Source: Ursus arctos (lineage: Eukaryota; Chordata; Mammalia; Carnivora; Ursidae). From it: DNA of 64,000 nucleotides. Positions 47,565 to 61,065 of this stretch are shown here, in pieces. Below the pieces are notes generated by a model. That model ran no database searches. It saw nothing but the letters and a program-made list of their open reading frames with translations, and was not told the DNA's origin. The stretch spans positions 9,410,001 to 9,474,000 of the forward strand of contig NW_026622997.1 in assembly GCF_023065955.2 (NCBI RefSeq). Reading direction: 5' to 3'. Positions within the stretch are counted from its first letter, which is position 1. Each line of letters starts with the position of its first letter. Position numbers and translations under genes: made by a program.

Positions 47565-48454
47565 CATTATTATATTTTTAAAAGTCCTCAGATTGAAGCA
47601 CTAAAACCCGATCAAAATGAGCCCAGACTCTGACAGAGTAAACTGCAGAACGTGAAAGGCAAAGGAGAAGATCTTGAAAAAACACAGAAGGCCGGGGAAA
47701 GATGACCTCAGAAGGACCAGCGGAGCCCAGACACTGACAGCAAGCATCAGTGAAGCCAGAAGCTGGAGCTGAGAAAAGAGCTGCCAACCTGCCCTGCTTT
47801 ACTAATGCAAACTATTGTTCAAGAAGCAAAATGAAATGGACGCTTTCAAACAAGTTTTACCAGGTAGAAGATCATCATTACGAAGATCATCAAAAGTTAT
47901 TCTTCAAAAAGAAGTTATTGCTCCCAAGAAGGCATGAAATATAAATGATCAGTGAGGAAAGAAATTGGGAATAACAGGCAAACACACCGCAGTTGTATAA
48001 AATGGGAATAGTTATGTTGATAAATTAGGTTGTAATAAGTTAGATAAAACTAAAATTTGTAACAATGAGAAAGAGGATAGGTGATCAGAACTAATGTTGT
48101 CTTCTGCCCTTTATTACTTAGGAGGGAGGAAGGAACTTTACATTTTAATAAAACAGATAAGCATGTTCAAGCTTTAAGGGTAACTACTAAAAAAATATAC
48201 AGAATGTAGGAAGGAAGGGGGAAAGAATGATAGGAAAAGCAAGGGCAAGTAGAATGACATGGTCAAAATAACTATAAATGTATATTCATAACCGCAATAA
48301 ATAAAAAAGGATTGTGTCTGTTAAAAGTCAGAGTTTGTCAGATTGGAAAATGTAACTTTAAAGGCAATAAAGGGACAAACATAGTAGGGTCATTATATAA
48401 CAGTGATAAAAAGAACAATTCTCCATGAAGTTACAGTGATTTTAAACTTGCTTC

Positions 48455-48665
48455 CCTTTGGTAACAGAGCTTCAAAATATGGAAGACAAAGCTGATGTAA
48501 TTTTAGATCTGCAGCCAGTAGGAATTGTCAAGTGACTCTTCTATAAGTGACTGGTAGATTGAGCAGGGAGAAATTAGGAAGGTTAGAAGATTTGCATACT
48601 AGAGTTTCGTTTGAACTCCGCCTTTAATAAGTAGATACATTCTTTTAAAATACAAGAGACCTATT
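48455..48665 (+). repeat. Inverted repeat, left arm (in L1 endonuclease region)
   Basis: This arm begins CCTTTGGTAACAGAGCTTC and ends GAGACCTATT. It is roughly 80% identical by eye to the reverse complement of 49502-49725. It sits where L1 endonuclease sequence is expected, so it is probably the parent copy. Confidence 0.85.
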
Positions 48666-48774
48666 CAAAAGCTGCCCAGATAGTAAGCCACAAAGCAGCA
48701 AATAGGAACCAATGCCAAATTACATCATACCGTGTGCTCTGATGATTTATTAAGTAATTTATTAAATATAATTT

Positions 48775-48799
48775 AAATTAGAAATTTCATTTCTAATTT
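48775..48799. repeat. Perfect 11-bp hairpin
   Basis: AAATTAGAAAT, three-base loop TTC, then ATTTCTAATTT. Within diverged L1 sequence; probably chance in AT-rich DNA. Confidence 0.8.
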
Positions 48800-49341
48800 T
48801 GTGCTTTTCGAAACTTTAAAAATTTTCTAAATCTATAGGTCAATGAGGAAATCACAGTGGAATTAAAAGAACACTTAGAGATAAATGGTGATAAAAATTT
48901 TGGATTGAGTGAAGTACCCAACTTACAAGTTAACAGCAGAATAAAAGTCAAAGAAAAAGAAAGGCATGATAAAAATAAGAATAGAAACTAACCCCAGAAC
49001 AAGGATACCAGTCCATAAGTTAGTTCTTCGAAGACATGAAATGTGACAGAATTTATGAAGGATAGGAAAAATTAGTAAACAGCCAGTAGGAATGAGCAGG
49101 AGGTTACATCTACAGGTGCAGCAGGTGTTTTTAATATGGAAAACTACAGACAGTTGTGTGCCAACAAGTGTGAGAATCTATAATGCTTTATAATTTCCTA
49201 GAAAATATATAACTAGAAGTAAACTCAAGAAGAGTAGGAAACCATGAAAGAAATTCAATCACCACCATCTGTACACTCCCCACCCTACCCTGATACCAGG
49301 CCCAGGGAGCTCACTAATGTGTTCCACCAAAAATTCAAAGG

Positions 49342-50357
49342 CATGGAGTCTCTACATTTTGTTTAGATATTTCCAGAGGAGAGAGACTGGATTGATTTTC
49401 TGGTCTGTTTTTCTTTCCATTTTAAGCTGTTGATGATGAGAAGTTTCAAACTATATCGCAGACAGTATAAGAAGCTCATTAGCCCATCATCCATCACACA
49501 AGAATAGATCTCATGTTTTAAAAGAACATATCTCCTTATTAAAGGCAGGGTTCACTAGCTCACCCAAAACTCCAGTATGCAAATCTTGTAACCTTTCCAA
49601 TTTCTCTCTGCTCAATCTACTAGTTACTAACGGGGGGAGTCACTTAACAATGTCCCCTGACCGCAGATCTGAAATTACATCAGCTTTGTCCTCCTCTACA
49701 TACTTTGAAGCTGTGTTACCAAAGGCTTTGTGGTCAACAGAATGTTTTGCCATTCATGTTTTGTCTCTAACTCCTCATGTACACCTTTTTGGTTAGTTTT
49801 ATTTGTTATTTCTGGGATCTTTTAAAGGAAATCCAAGATTTGTCATTTCTTTCATAAACACATCACTAAATATCTCGTAATCTATAAGGATTTAAGAACA
49901 TAATTTTAATACTGTTACTATACCAATGACATTGATTAAAGATTGACTTTAAAATGCCATTTTTATAGTTGGTTTGTCTTAATTAGAAATCAGATTATAA
50001 CTCCACTTTGCATTTGTTTGACATGGCTCTTAAATATTTTTCAATTTTCCCTCTTTTTCCCCTCATCCTACTCATTTATTGAGGGAACCAGGTCATTTGT
50101 CTCATAAAATTTCCCAAGTTTGGTCTTGCAGATTGTATCCTTGTTGTATCATTTAACTTCTTTTCCACCCCCCTGAATTTACTGCAAACTGATGATTACT
50201 AGATTAAGAGGCTTGTTATTTGAGTTAATCACTTTGGCAAGAACACTTGAGAGATAGCACAGTGTCCTTTCTATTGTATCATATCAGGAGGCACATGATA
50301 TCTGGTTGTCCCACTCCTGGTGATATTAAGGTTGATTAGTAGATTCAGGTGTTATCT
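49342..50357 (-). mobile_element. L1 3' UTR nested in the sense L1, antisense
   Basis: About 1 kb that breaks the sense L1 reverse-transcriptase region. On the minus strand it reads as an L1MD/ME-type 3' UTR, with GAGACAAATGACCTGGTT, a GCAAAGTGGAGTTATAAT block, and near its end GGATGATGGGCTAATGAGC and GTTTGAAACTTCTCATC. The 3' UTR is itself interrupted by a 224-bp block (49502-49725) that belongs to L1 endonuclease sequence. Confidence 0.65.
49502..49725 (-). repeat. Inverted repeat, right arm (inside L1 3' UTR)
   Basis: Reverse complement of 48455-48665. The arms share the non-consensus stretches GACAAAGCTGATGTAATTT and TAGATTGAGCAG, so they derive from one local copy rather than from two independent L1s. 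L1 3' UTR sequence is recognisable on both outer sides of this arm. Confidence 0.8.
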
Positions 50358-52084
50358 ATGAACACAGACACAAAATTTTCTAAAGTGTATGAATTTAATA
50401 TTTTAGTAGTTAAGAAAAGTTCAGGACCAAATTGAGTGTATTTCAGGAATGCAAAGATGGTTCAACACTTGAAAATTTAATGTGATCTCAATTAACATAA
50501 CAGCATCTCAATAGGTTAAACACTTTTTAAAAATCTACCACCCTTTCTTCATAAAAACTCTTAGGAAATTAGTGATAAAGATTATCTACCTCACCTTACT
50601 CTAAACATAGTAATAATAGAATGTTGGAAGTATCCTAATTTTTAAAATTGGAAACAAATCAAGGTAGAAGCCCTGGAAAGCAAGAAACAAAGCTATCCTT
50701 GTGCACAAATATGATTGTCTGCACAGAAACAATAGACAAATTTTTAGAACTTAAGAGTTCAGTAAGGATGGACACAAGATAAAGAGGTAACCTACTATGT
50801 ACCTATACCAGAGTACCAATTTGAATATGTAAATTTGAAAGATTTACAATGACGCCAGCACTATAACCACAAACTTAAAATATGCAAGGTCTTTATGGAG
50901 AGGATTATAAAGCTTTATGGGAGGAAATTAAAGAGAACCAAAAAAAAATGGAGAAGTTCCATGCTTGTGGATGGGAAGGCTTGTTACTGTAATGTCCAGT
51001 TCTCCTAAGTAAATCTATGAATTTGAATCATTTTTATGAAAATCCCAAAGTTAGGTGTTTCATTCTTGTTTTTTGCTGCCTTCTCTGCACCCTACCCCCT
51101 TTTTTGGGTTATCTTTGTATGATACTAGTTGATCTTGTAATTTAAATGGGAGGACATTGTGCCAGGAATAGCCAAGATAGTTTTCAAATAGAACAAGGTA
51201 GAGTGACTTAATGAACCAAGTGCTTATTTATAAGGCCATTTTAGACAATATGATATTGATGTTGGAAGCAAATAGAACATAAAAGTGAGTCATGTAGAAA
51301 CTTGTGAGAAAGAAACAAAATTAGATTTCCTGTCTCACACTGTACAGAAGCCATTTCTATGTGTATTAAAGACTATCTTTATGACCTTGGGGAAGGGGAT
51401 GAATTTTTTAAGCAAGACATCAGAACCAAAAACTACAAAAAAAAAAAAAAACCACTGAATTTAGTCAAAGCAAAACAACAATAACAAAATATCTAATGAA
51501 GGCTACCATAAACAGATAGAAAAAGATAAGCCACAGAATGGGCAAAAATACGTGAACAGGGCTTCACAGAAAAGGAAACCAGAATAGAAAATAATGTTTT
51601 ATAAGAATTTTGTTCTCACCAATTGTTGGGGGAGTGCATATTAAAACAAATTAGCATTCTACACCAGTCAAACTTTAAAGTAGTAGTTTGCTGGTGAGGG
51701 TGAGGAAACTGTTGATTTGGAGTATTAATGGTTGACCAACCACTTCAGGCAACAATTTGATAATACCTAGTTGGTTTGAAAGTGCTTTTACCATCTGATT
51801 TAATAATTTTTCTTCTAGAGATATACTTTAGGGGAATAATCATGTGCATAAACAATTACTAACAAGGATACTTGTTACATTGTTTATAAAGAGAAAAATT
51901 GGAAGCAACTCAAATGTGCATAAGCATCAGAATGGATATATAGCTGAGTCAGTTAGTCATACTGTGGAATACTATGCAGCCGTAAAAATGAATGAGCTAA
52001 ATCTACATGTATGAATATGGATAAATTTCAAAAACATTGATGAAGATTCTAAAGTGTATAGAGTTTGAAACTATGGAAAATAAT

Positions 52085-52101
52085 ACACACACACACACAC
52101 A
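52085..52101. repeat. (AC)n microsatellite
   Basis: Eight AC units in the 3' UTR of the sense L1. Confidence 0.95.
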
Positions 52102-52258
52102 AGTAATACACTTCTTCAAAAATGTATGAGAATGATAAACATCAGATTTGAAGTAGTGGTTACCTCTGAGGAGTGGATGGGAGTTGGAATCCCACTGAGG
52201 GATGCTCAGTGGCTTTCAACTGTAACATACTGCTTTAAAAAAAAAATTATCAGGTATG

Positions 52259-53243
52259 TCAGAATGTTAGGGTTGATCAGCTAGGTAGGTCGTCAGAATA
52301 ATAGATAATTCATCCCCCCCCCATTTTCCTGTATGATTGAAATATTACTTTTTGGGAGGCCAGAGAAAACTTTGCTGTGAAATGAAGCAAGGGTAATCTC
52401 TCTGGTAAGAAGTACTCCTAATGAAGTACAGACTTCTAAAGCATTATTGAAAGGCAAGCACTGGGAGTATAAATCTGTTTGCAGCTGGAACGTCACACCA
52501 CTACATCACCAGTACCAGAGCTAGGGGGTCGATAATGGTAAAGCGGGATTCCACAGCCAGGAACTGTTCCTGGACATAAGCAAAAATGAAAACACTCAAA
52601 CTTTCTTTTGATCCCATTCAGACTATATTATCTGTGCTGCTTAGAGCAAGAGCCAGTCTTAGCATGTGGTTGTCTTTGGTCCTTCAGGTGAGCAAAATAG
52701 GCAAAATCAGATAAATTCGCCCTGAAAAGAAAATTTAAGGTCCTGATACATGGACAAGTCCTGAGCCTGTGTTGACCTACGGATTTTCTAAAATCAAATG
52801 GTGCTCTTCTCTCTCCAGTTCTGCCAAACTTGTATGGTTAACGCTAATCTTCTGAGCAACCGTAACTGTTAGTGCTGCTTTAGGGTGGTATTCTTCTCCA
52901 CCATGTTAGCTGTATACCTGTTCCATGAGAAGGCAGCAGAAATCCGAGTCTGAAGCAGTGTTGCAGAGACACAAAACACTGTGGCTTGCTTCCCCAGAAT
53001 CAGCAGCTTTGTAGTTAGTGACTGCTCACAGATTTCAAGCAACATCATGACCCCCATACCACACTGTTTGTGCATATGTAGTATTTGAAATTCTTCCATA
53101 TCACCGCAGTCCTCAACCTTAAACTCCTTCCTCTCCCCGCTTCCACTCTTTGAAGATGCACCCAGAGTACTGGTTGTGTCTTTTCCACTGGGCACGGTAG
53201 GACCCATCACTTTACAGATCTGTCCGGTTCCCATAGGCCCCAT
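52259..53243. other. Unassigned segment between two converging L1s
   Basis: About 985 bp not assignable to L1, Can-SINE, MIR or L2. It contains a C-run (52315-52322) and a 124-codon minus-strand frame (53243-52869) starting MGPMGTGQICKVMGPTVPS. That frame is unbroken across non-repetitive, moderately GC-rich DNA. I do not recognise the protein. Neighbouring frames also read in part, as in a frameshifted processed pseudogene, but no A-tail or target duplication is visible. Confidence 0.35.
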
Positions 53244-56200
53244 TGGTTTAGATCTTCTTTAATTTCTCTCAGTAATGTTTTGAAGGTTTCAGTTTAAAAT
53301 TCTTGAACTTCTTTCATTACGTCGATTTCTAAGTATTTTATTCTTCTTGGTATTTTGAATGGGATTGCTTGTTTTCGTATTTGGATTGTCCATTGCTAAC
53401 ATATAGAAATACAGTTGATTTTTATATATTGGTCTTATATCCTTCAACCTTGCTAAACTCATTTATTAGTTCTCATAGCTATTTTGTAGATTTCTTAGTT
53501 TTTTCCTGCGCAGTCATATCGTCGGCAAGTAGAGATGGCTTTATTGCTTTCTTTCCAGTCTATATGTGTTTGCCCTTTTTGAGCTGTGTAGAGCCTACAG
53601 TGTGATGGACAATAAGCGTGGTAAGGATGAACATCTTGCTTTTAGTTCCTAGGATATTTAGGGGAATGTCTACAGCCTTCCATATTAAGTGTGGTATTAG
53701 CGGGGTTTTTATAAACTTCCTTATCAAGTTAAGAAAGTTCCCTTCTACTTCTGCTTTGTTGAGATAGTTTAGTCATAAGTCTGTTTTTCGTCAAATGCTT
53801 TATCTGTGGCCATTAAGATGATCATATGGCTTTTGTTCTATATTCCATTAGTATGGTGTATTGCATTAGTTGATTTTCAGATGGAACTGACCTACCTTAC
53901 ATTTGGGGGATAAATTTTGCATGGACATGGTGTACAATCCTATTTATATGTTGGTGAATTTGGTTTGGGATTTTTGTGTCTGTGCTTATAAGAAATATTG
54001 TTCTGTAGGGGGTGCTTTTTGTTTTGTTTTTATGATGTCTTTGGCTTTACTATTGAATAATACTGGCCTCATAGAATGAGTTGGGAAGTGGTCCTTCCTA
54101 TTTTTGGACAGTGTTTTTATAGGATTTTCTTTTAACATTTTATGCAATCATAAGTGAAGCCATCTGAGCCTGTGCTTTTCTTTATGGGAAGACTTTAAAT
54201 TACTAAATCTACTTATTTACTTGTAAATCTATACAGATTTTCTCTTTCTTCTGGAGTCAGTTGTGATAATTTATATTTTCCTGGAATTTCTCTATTTCAT
54301 TTAATTTGCCTAATTTGTTGGCAGAGTTGTTCATAATACCTAGTATTTCCTTTGTAGTCTTTTATTTAATTTCTGCCACATAGACAGTGATGCCCCTCTT
54401 TCATTTCTCATATTACTTATTTGTGTCCTCTTTCTTCTTTTTTTGGTTAATCTAGTTAAAGGCTTATCAGTTTTGTTGATCTGTTTGAAGAACCAGCTTT
54501 TGGTTTCATTGATTTTTCTGGCTTGTTCTTGTTTTTGCTGTTGCATTGATTTCTGCTCAGATCTTTATTATTTACTACCTTGTGCTTGCCTTGGGCTTAA
54601 TTTTCTCTTCTGTTCTGGTTTCCCAAGGTAGAAATCTTAGATTATTGATTTTTTTTTATTTTATTAACTTCTTTTCTGAATAGGTGTTTAAAGCTATAAA
54701 ATTTCCTCTAAGCACTACATCAACTGTATCCCATAAGTTTTTATGTTTCCCATTTTCTTTCAATTCCGGATACTTTGATTTCCCTGAACTTGTTTCTTTG
54801 ACCCATTTTTAGAAGTGTGTTGTTTGATGTCCAGTTTTGGAAAATTTCCAAAATTGCTGATTTCTAATTTAATCCCTTGTGGTCCGTGAACAAGATTTCT
54901 CTGTCTTTAGCTTTCAGTAGTTTGACTATGGTGTGTCTTAGGTAAGGATCTCTTTGTATGTCTTGAATACTTCCAGATTTATTAAAACTTGTTATCTGGC
55001 CTCAAACATGGTCTGTTGTGGTAAATGTTTTGTGTGCACTTGGAGAGAATGTGTATCCTTTTGTTCCTGGATGGAGTTTTCTGTAAACGTCAGATAGTGC
55101 TAGTTGATAGCATTCAAGTTTTCTAGATCACTGCTGATTTTCTCTTTCATTCTATCAGTTATTGGTAGTTGGATATTAAAATTTCCAACTATAAATGTAG
55201 AATTGTCTATTTCTCCTTTCATGTATATCCATTTTTCTTCCTATATTTCAAGACTCTTTCAGACAATACACATACATTAATAGTTATATCTTCCTGAAAT
55301 ACCCATTATCATTATAAAATGTTCCTTTTAGTCTCTAGTAATATTTCTCGGCTAAAAGTCTGTTTTGTCTAATATGACTACAGTCACTCTTACATGATTA
55401 CTGTAGGGATGGTGTATCTTTTTCCACCCTTTTACTTGCAAGCTCTCTTTTTCTTTGATTCTAAAGCGAATCTCTTATAGATAATATATAGTTGCTTTTT
55501 TAAAAAAATCTAGTCTGACAACATCTGCTCTTTGTTGGGAGTGTCTAAGTCTTTCATGTTTCATGTAATTATTGATTTGGCTGGGTTTATCAGTCTACTT
55601 GTAGTTTTCTGTTCCTCTTATTGTTTTGTTTTTGTTTCTCCTTTCCTGTTTTATGTTAAACTTTATTTGCCCATACCATATTAATCTCTGTGAATTTTAA
55701 AACTGTCTTTGGGTTATTTTCTTGATGATTGTTCTAAGGATTTATAATATGTATTTTAACCTATCACAATCTACTTCAGTTTAATACGACCTGAATTGCA
55801 GTCAACATATCACCTGTACTCGAGTATATCTCCATTTTCTGCCCCCTTCCTTTGTGCTGTCCTAATCATATACAGTGTATCTAAGTTGTTAAGTGGGTAC
55901 AGTGCTATAATTTTTGCTTTATACAGTCTTGTTTCATTTAAAGAAATTGAGTAGAGAAAAGAAACAATTTTTAACCAGTCTTTTATATTTTCCCATGTAT
56001 TTACTATTTCCGGTGCTCTTCCTTTCTTTTCTTGGTTTTGCCTTACTGTCTGGAGTCTTCTTCCTTTTAACCCATAAAACTTTCTGTAGTATTTTTTTCA
56101 GGCAGTTCTGCCAACAGTGGATTTTTCTCAGCATTATTTATTTGGGAATCTCTTTATTTTGCCTTCATTTTTGGAAGATAATTCAGCTAGATATAGAATT

Positions 56201-56560
56201 CTTGGTTTCCTTATTGTGCTTTGAATGTGTCATTCTGTTTCCTGCTTTCCATTGTTTCAGATGAAAAGCCAATCATTTAATTGTATTATTATTCCCCTGT
56301 ATATGTTAACTTGTTATTTTCCTTGTTATTTTTCCAGTTGGTTTCAATATTTTTTTTCTGTCTTTAGCTTCCACTGATATATCTCTAAAGAGCTCCTTAA
56401 TTGATATTCATTGGGCGTTGTTGAGCTTGAATCTGTAAATAATTGCTTTTCATCATATTTGGAATGTTTTTAGCCATTATTTTAATGTTTTTTTGCACCA
56501 TCTCTCTCTGTGTCTCTTTTTCTTTCATCTTTTTTCCTCTCTCTTCCTCAGTTTGGATAA
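53244..56560 (-). mobile_element. L1 LINE, antisense, ORF2 to ORF1
   Basis: Antisense L1 beginning in ORF2 and passing through the region that encodes QKQEQARKINETKSWFFKQ on the minus strand (54340-54546), a conserved L1 ORF2 stretch (KINESRSWFFERIN in human). It runs through the endonuclease start (about 55,450-55,560) and a spacer to ORF1 sequence (about 56,000-56,560). The 3' end of the element is missing at the left boundary. No intact frame. Confidence 0.82.
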
Positions 56561-57140
56561 AGTCTGTTTGATCACTCCTTTAAAATAGACTCCAAATCCA
56601 GCTACTTCTCACCAGCTGTACTGTATCACCACCCGAGTCCACGTGCCACCGTCTCTCACTGGGGTTATCACAGTAGCCTACCAGTCGTTCTTCCTAATTC
56701 CACAGAGTTGCTAGAGTCATGATTCTGAAATGTAAAATAGATACCAGTCTTCTGCCCAAAACCTTTCCATGGCTTCCGTCTTACTGAGAGCAAACCCCAA
56801 ATGTATAATTGCTACCCGGCACTAAATAATCCTCTCCCCACCCTCCACTCCCAACTCTAGCCTTCTTGACCTAGTCTTCTTCATTCGTCCCTTGTTAACT
56901 CCTCTTGAGCCTCCCTGGGCTTCTTGCTGTTCGTCACTCGCACTGCAGTGTCCCACCTCCTGAGCAACCTGTCTGCCGTTAGCCTGTGCCCTTGCTGTGG
57001 TTTTCTCTTCTTAGTGCTTATGTATATGTAATATATTCCATATCTATTTATTTAGTCTGATTTTTTCACTTGAATGTAAGATAATAGAAATACTGTTGTT
57101 GTTTCCTCCTGTATCCTCAGCAGAAGAAACAGGCTGATGT
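56561..57140 (+). mobile_element. L2 LINE, sense
   Basis: TCTTCTGCCCAAAACCTTTCC, ATGGCTTCCGTCTTACTGAG, GAGCAAACCCCAAATG and, further on, CACTTGAATGTAAGATAATAG follow the order of the L2 3' region. Confidence 0.65.
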
Positions 57141-59904
57141 AGGGTCTCCATATGTATTGGTGGCATTGGTAGGATTGACTGTGATTAGTGGAACTGGATT
57201 TCAGAATCCATCTGGTTCAGGCACCTCCAGCCAGATTGTCAGGGTCTTGAGATGAGAATCTCTTACTTGCCAGATCTCAAAGCTAGTTTGTCACATTTAG
57301 AATCTGCAAATATTGACTGCTGCTTCCATGATAGTTTGTGGCTTGTGTAAAAATTACATTTGGCAATGTTACTTCTACCCTAAAATAGTGTTACCTAGAT
57401 AGGCTTTAGAGGAAATGAAATGTAAAGGGGTACTTTCTCACAAAAAGTACTCGATACCCACCCCCCCGTCTGGTTTATGCTGTCTCTAACGTTCATGCTA
57501 ATGGAAGACACCAGAGTTCCCATTACCTTCCTGCACTGACCCTGAATTCCTCGTTGGCATTATGACAGACGCTGCTAGGAGCCTGCATTGTGGAATTGGA
57601 ATATGACTTCCATAACAGCACCTGGGATCTCCGTGCAGGAGTTGAGATGTGGGGTTTTGGCCAAAGCAATTATATTCTGGTTCCTAAATGCTTTATTTGT
57701 TTTTCTTCGGTCTGAGTAAGTCTGTAAAAGAGTATTCGTGTGTAGTTTTAATAGTCTTTCGTGGGCTGTAGAACAGTTTTGCTGCATTTCATCCCAGAAT
57801 GAGTTTTATTCCTCTGGTGGATGTACTCATTCCTGTTAGCAGAGGACTGAGGAGGTTTTCAACACCAAGGTACCCTCTTGATGAGTCAGCTTGTAATTTA
57901 TGAGAAAGATTTTCATCAAACTGCATCAGTGAAATCTGTCACAGATGTTACTTCTAGTGTGTGCCTGGTATATTCCAAACGTATTTAACTTAATTTTGGC
58001 ATGTCTTGGCATTTAAGTTTGGCTTTTCTGGTAGAACATTTAAGGTTTAAAAGTGCACACTTTGGCAAGGTTTTTATAATTTAAAATATGTGGAGGCTTG
58101 CCTGTAGCATTATAGTTTCTAACTTTGCTGTTTTGTTATGAAAATAGGACCACATTCCCAACCTCAGAAATCTCGGTTTATCTATTTTCAGTTCCTGAAC
58201 AGTTTCATCTTTGTCTCTATTCATTTAATAAAGCCAGACAGTAAAGCATAGCAGCAAACAGTCTGATTCAGAACAGAAATTTCTTTATTATTTCTTCAAG
58301 CTCCCTCTTTAGCATTTTTGGTTTGTGTTGTCAGTGAAAACAACAAATGCTTTATTCTATTTTGAGGTATCTGAAGAATAATACAGTTGTTATGAATATG
58401 TTTTCATAGTTTTTCAGTTGTAGCAGCTGTGCAGGAGAAGTTCTGATTCACCCTTGTTCATACAATGCACACATATAGATTTGATTCCGTTTGTGATTTG
58501 TTTGTCAAGTATGCAAGAAGCAAGTTGTTTTATTTGTACCAGATACCATCCTACTCTTATTCAGAGCAAAACACCAGAAGTGTGACTTATTGGTAAGATT
58601 TTTAAATGGCTTAAGCTTTAAAAAAATTTTAATCCATTTTTACTTGTGTAAGTCACATAAGAAAAAAAATGGATAGATATGGTGAGAGTTGGCACTTCTA
58701 GTAAAAGGAACCCCTTTACTCTGTATGCAGGTAGAATTCTGAATCTCACATTGAGGAAGAGGATAATATATACAGTCTCCACACACCTTCATATGTATAT
58801 ACTGAGAGGCATTGCATTGCTCGAGTATCTGGCGTTCTTATGGGAAGGGGAAACTATTAGGGTAGTGATGATACTCTTCTGTGCATTTTACACGGGGCAG
58901 GTGGAAATCCGCGTTTGCCAATAACCTAAATCATGCATTTCTCCTTTGTTTTTCATCAGAAAATCAAGTTACCATTTAACCCTTTGGAAAACATGGCCAC
59001 TGAAAATTCCTATACCTTAATTCTATCAACCTCCTTCCAGAGTAAATTGATGAAGACCTCATAACACAGGATTCTCCCAGTCATTATTGAAAGAATTCAG
59101 AGCTGAGATTCAGTGTGCCTGCGGGTACCCATCTTCTGGTGAGCAGGGCTCGGAATCTGGTCGAAGCCATTGAGTAGGAACCTTCTCCAGGGGCTGTGGT
59201 CACAGACTCCACAGCCTGCAGATTTCACCTCATCAGCTCCCCCCGTGTGTGCCCGCAAACATCTGTGAGCATTTCTTCAAGTTACTTTCTTGACTTTATT
59301 ATTCCTTAGCTTAATTCTCACATCTACAGTAAGATTGTTTTAAACCCTTCTTGATGCTCATTGTTCGGTTGCCCTCCATAAAATAATGCATGCACCCCCT
59401 CAGCAGTTAAGAAAGTCACATCTTCACACCCTCGTGAGCCTGACAGACAAAGTGACATCTTACTTGGGTGAGGTTAAACGTTGTCCTGGGTTTATTGCCG
59501 TTTGTGTTTTTGTACACGGGTTGCTTACAGCTCTGCACCTGCTCTATCACGGTGCTGACCTTACTGATTGGAAAAGGGCTTTTTCTGCAATAATATTAAT
59601 AGCCTCTTAATCCATACTTCTCATAGCTTGTCAGTTTCATTTGATGGTGGTTCTTATTTTATATATATCTATATCTGTGTCTGTCTAGTCCCATGTTTTC
59701 AGGGCTTCTGTTCAGACCTGCCACTACCAGCCTTGGGATCAGGCTTGGCAGGGCCTTCCGCCCATTGATGCTGTAGGAACTAGCAGGCTCCGCGCAGGGC
59801 AGGAAGCTCTGCCTGTGGGTCTCGGAAAGCCCAGCAGCGGTTTCACATGTTATCTGCCAGAAGCATCTCTTCATTCCCTGACTCATCCCAGGCTGAGAGC
59901 CGCC
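57141..59904. other. Long unassigned non-coding stretch
   Basis: 2.8 kb without a recognisable repeat, RNA gene or exon. A short TA-rich run lies at about 59657-59680. Frames at 58679-58924 and 59386-59768 have no domain. Confidence 0.5.
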
Positions 59905-61065
59905 TAGGTTTTTTCCTGTTAAGTTTGTTCAATGAGGTATGACTCCCATACGATAAAGGCATAAGTGTACAGCTAGATGAATTTTAACAAACGCGTACAC
60001 CTGTGCCACTACCGTCTCCCTAGAGATAGAACATTTTCACTTTAATTTCCTTGTGCCTCCATCCCCCTCCTCCCACCCCAGCCACAGACAGCCACTGAGC
60101 CATAGGTTAGTTTTGCTTCTGCTGGGGCCTCATACAGGTGGAATCGTAGAGGAGAGATCCCACTGTGTCCTCTGCAGCATGATGATTTTTGGATTCGTCC
60201 ACATTGTTGCATGAATCGGTAGTACCGCTTTTTTGTTGGGAGTGGTGAATATACTTGGTTTTGTTAATCCAGCTTCCTGTTGATGGGCACCGGGGCCGAT
60301 GCATTTTTCTGGCTATTATGATAAAGCTGCTATGAACAGTCTTGTATAAGGCTTTTTGTGGACCTGTGTTCTGGTTTCTCTTGGGTAAATACCTAGGAAG
60401 AGAATGGCTGAGGTGGGAACCGCCAGTTTTCCAGAGTGAGCGTGGCATTTTCCACACTCCCCAGCGGAGGCTGAGAGTCCCAGGTGTCGCGCAGCCTCAT
60501 CAACGCTGACTCTTGTTTTAATTTTAGCCTTTAGAGTCAGTCTTGAATTTAGGTAACGTAAGCCGCCCAACTTTGTGCTTCTCTTTCAGGATTGTTCCAG
60601 CTATTCTAGGTGTAAAATTTTAAAGTCAGTTTTTCAATTTCTATTAAAAAAAGCTTTGGGGATGTTTTTTATTGGGATTGTGTTGCATCTATATCAATTT
60701 TGGAAAATTGACAACTAAATAATGTTGAGTCTGCCAAATTACGCACATGATCTGTCTCTCAATTTATAGCTATTTAATTTCTCTCAGCCATGTTTTGTTA
60801 TTTTCAGTGTAGATATTTTAGGCATTCTTATTAACTATATTCCTAATATTTTGCTTTTTGATTATAAATGGAGATTTAAAATTTTTTCATTTTGTAACCA
60901 TTTACTACTATTATATAAAAATTCATCTGATTTTTAAAATTTTTGACATTTACTTGATTTTTTAAAATTTAATCCTGTGATTTTACTAAATTCACTTATT
61001 TTTCCTAGTAGTTTATAGATTCCTTTATTTCTGAGTTTTTAATATCAAGAATAAACATTTACTTT
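59905..61065 (-). mobile_element. L1 LINE 3' part, antisense
   Basis: 3' UTR (from about 59,905) into ORF2. The minus-strand frame 60316-60570 ends FLGIYPRETRTQVHKK then LFIAALS, matching the ORF2 motif LLGIYP...RMFIAAL. The element continues to about 61,060, where another L1 3' UTR begins. Confidence 0.82.

Larger units (their letters stand above)
47261..52258 (+). mobile_element. Old L1 LINE, sense, ORF1 end to 3' end
   Basis: Order in sense: ORF1 tail (47,261-47,900), inter-ORF spacer (about 47,950-48,300), endonuclease (about 48,330-48,800), reverse transcriptase (49,000-49,340 and from 50,358), C-terminus and 3' UTR ending in a short A-run near 52,250. Landmarks include CCACCAAAAATTCAAAGGCA before the first break and GACCAAATTGAGTG after it. 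Interrupted by a Can-SINE (47382-47564) and by an opposed L1 piece (49342-50357). No frame survives. Confidence 0.75.

Noticed and set aside
55914..56264. 116-codon Leu/Phe-rich plus-strand frame as a transmembrane protein
   Set aside because: It is the antisense of L1 ORF1-region DNA; T-rich antisense L1 regularly gives hydrophobic frames.
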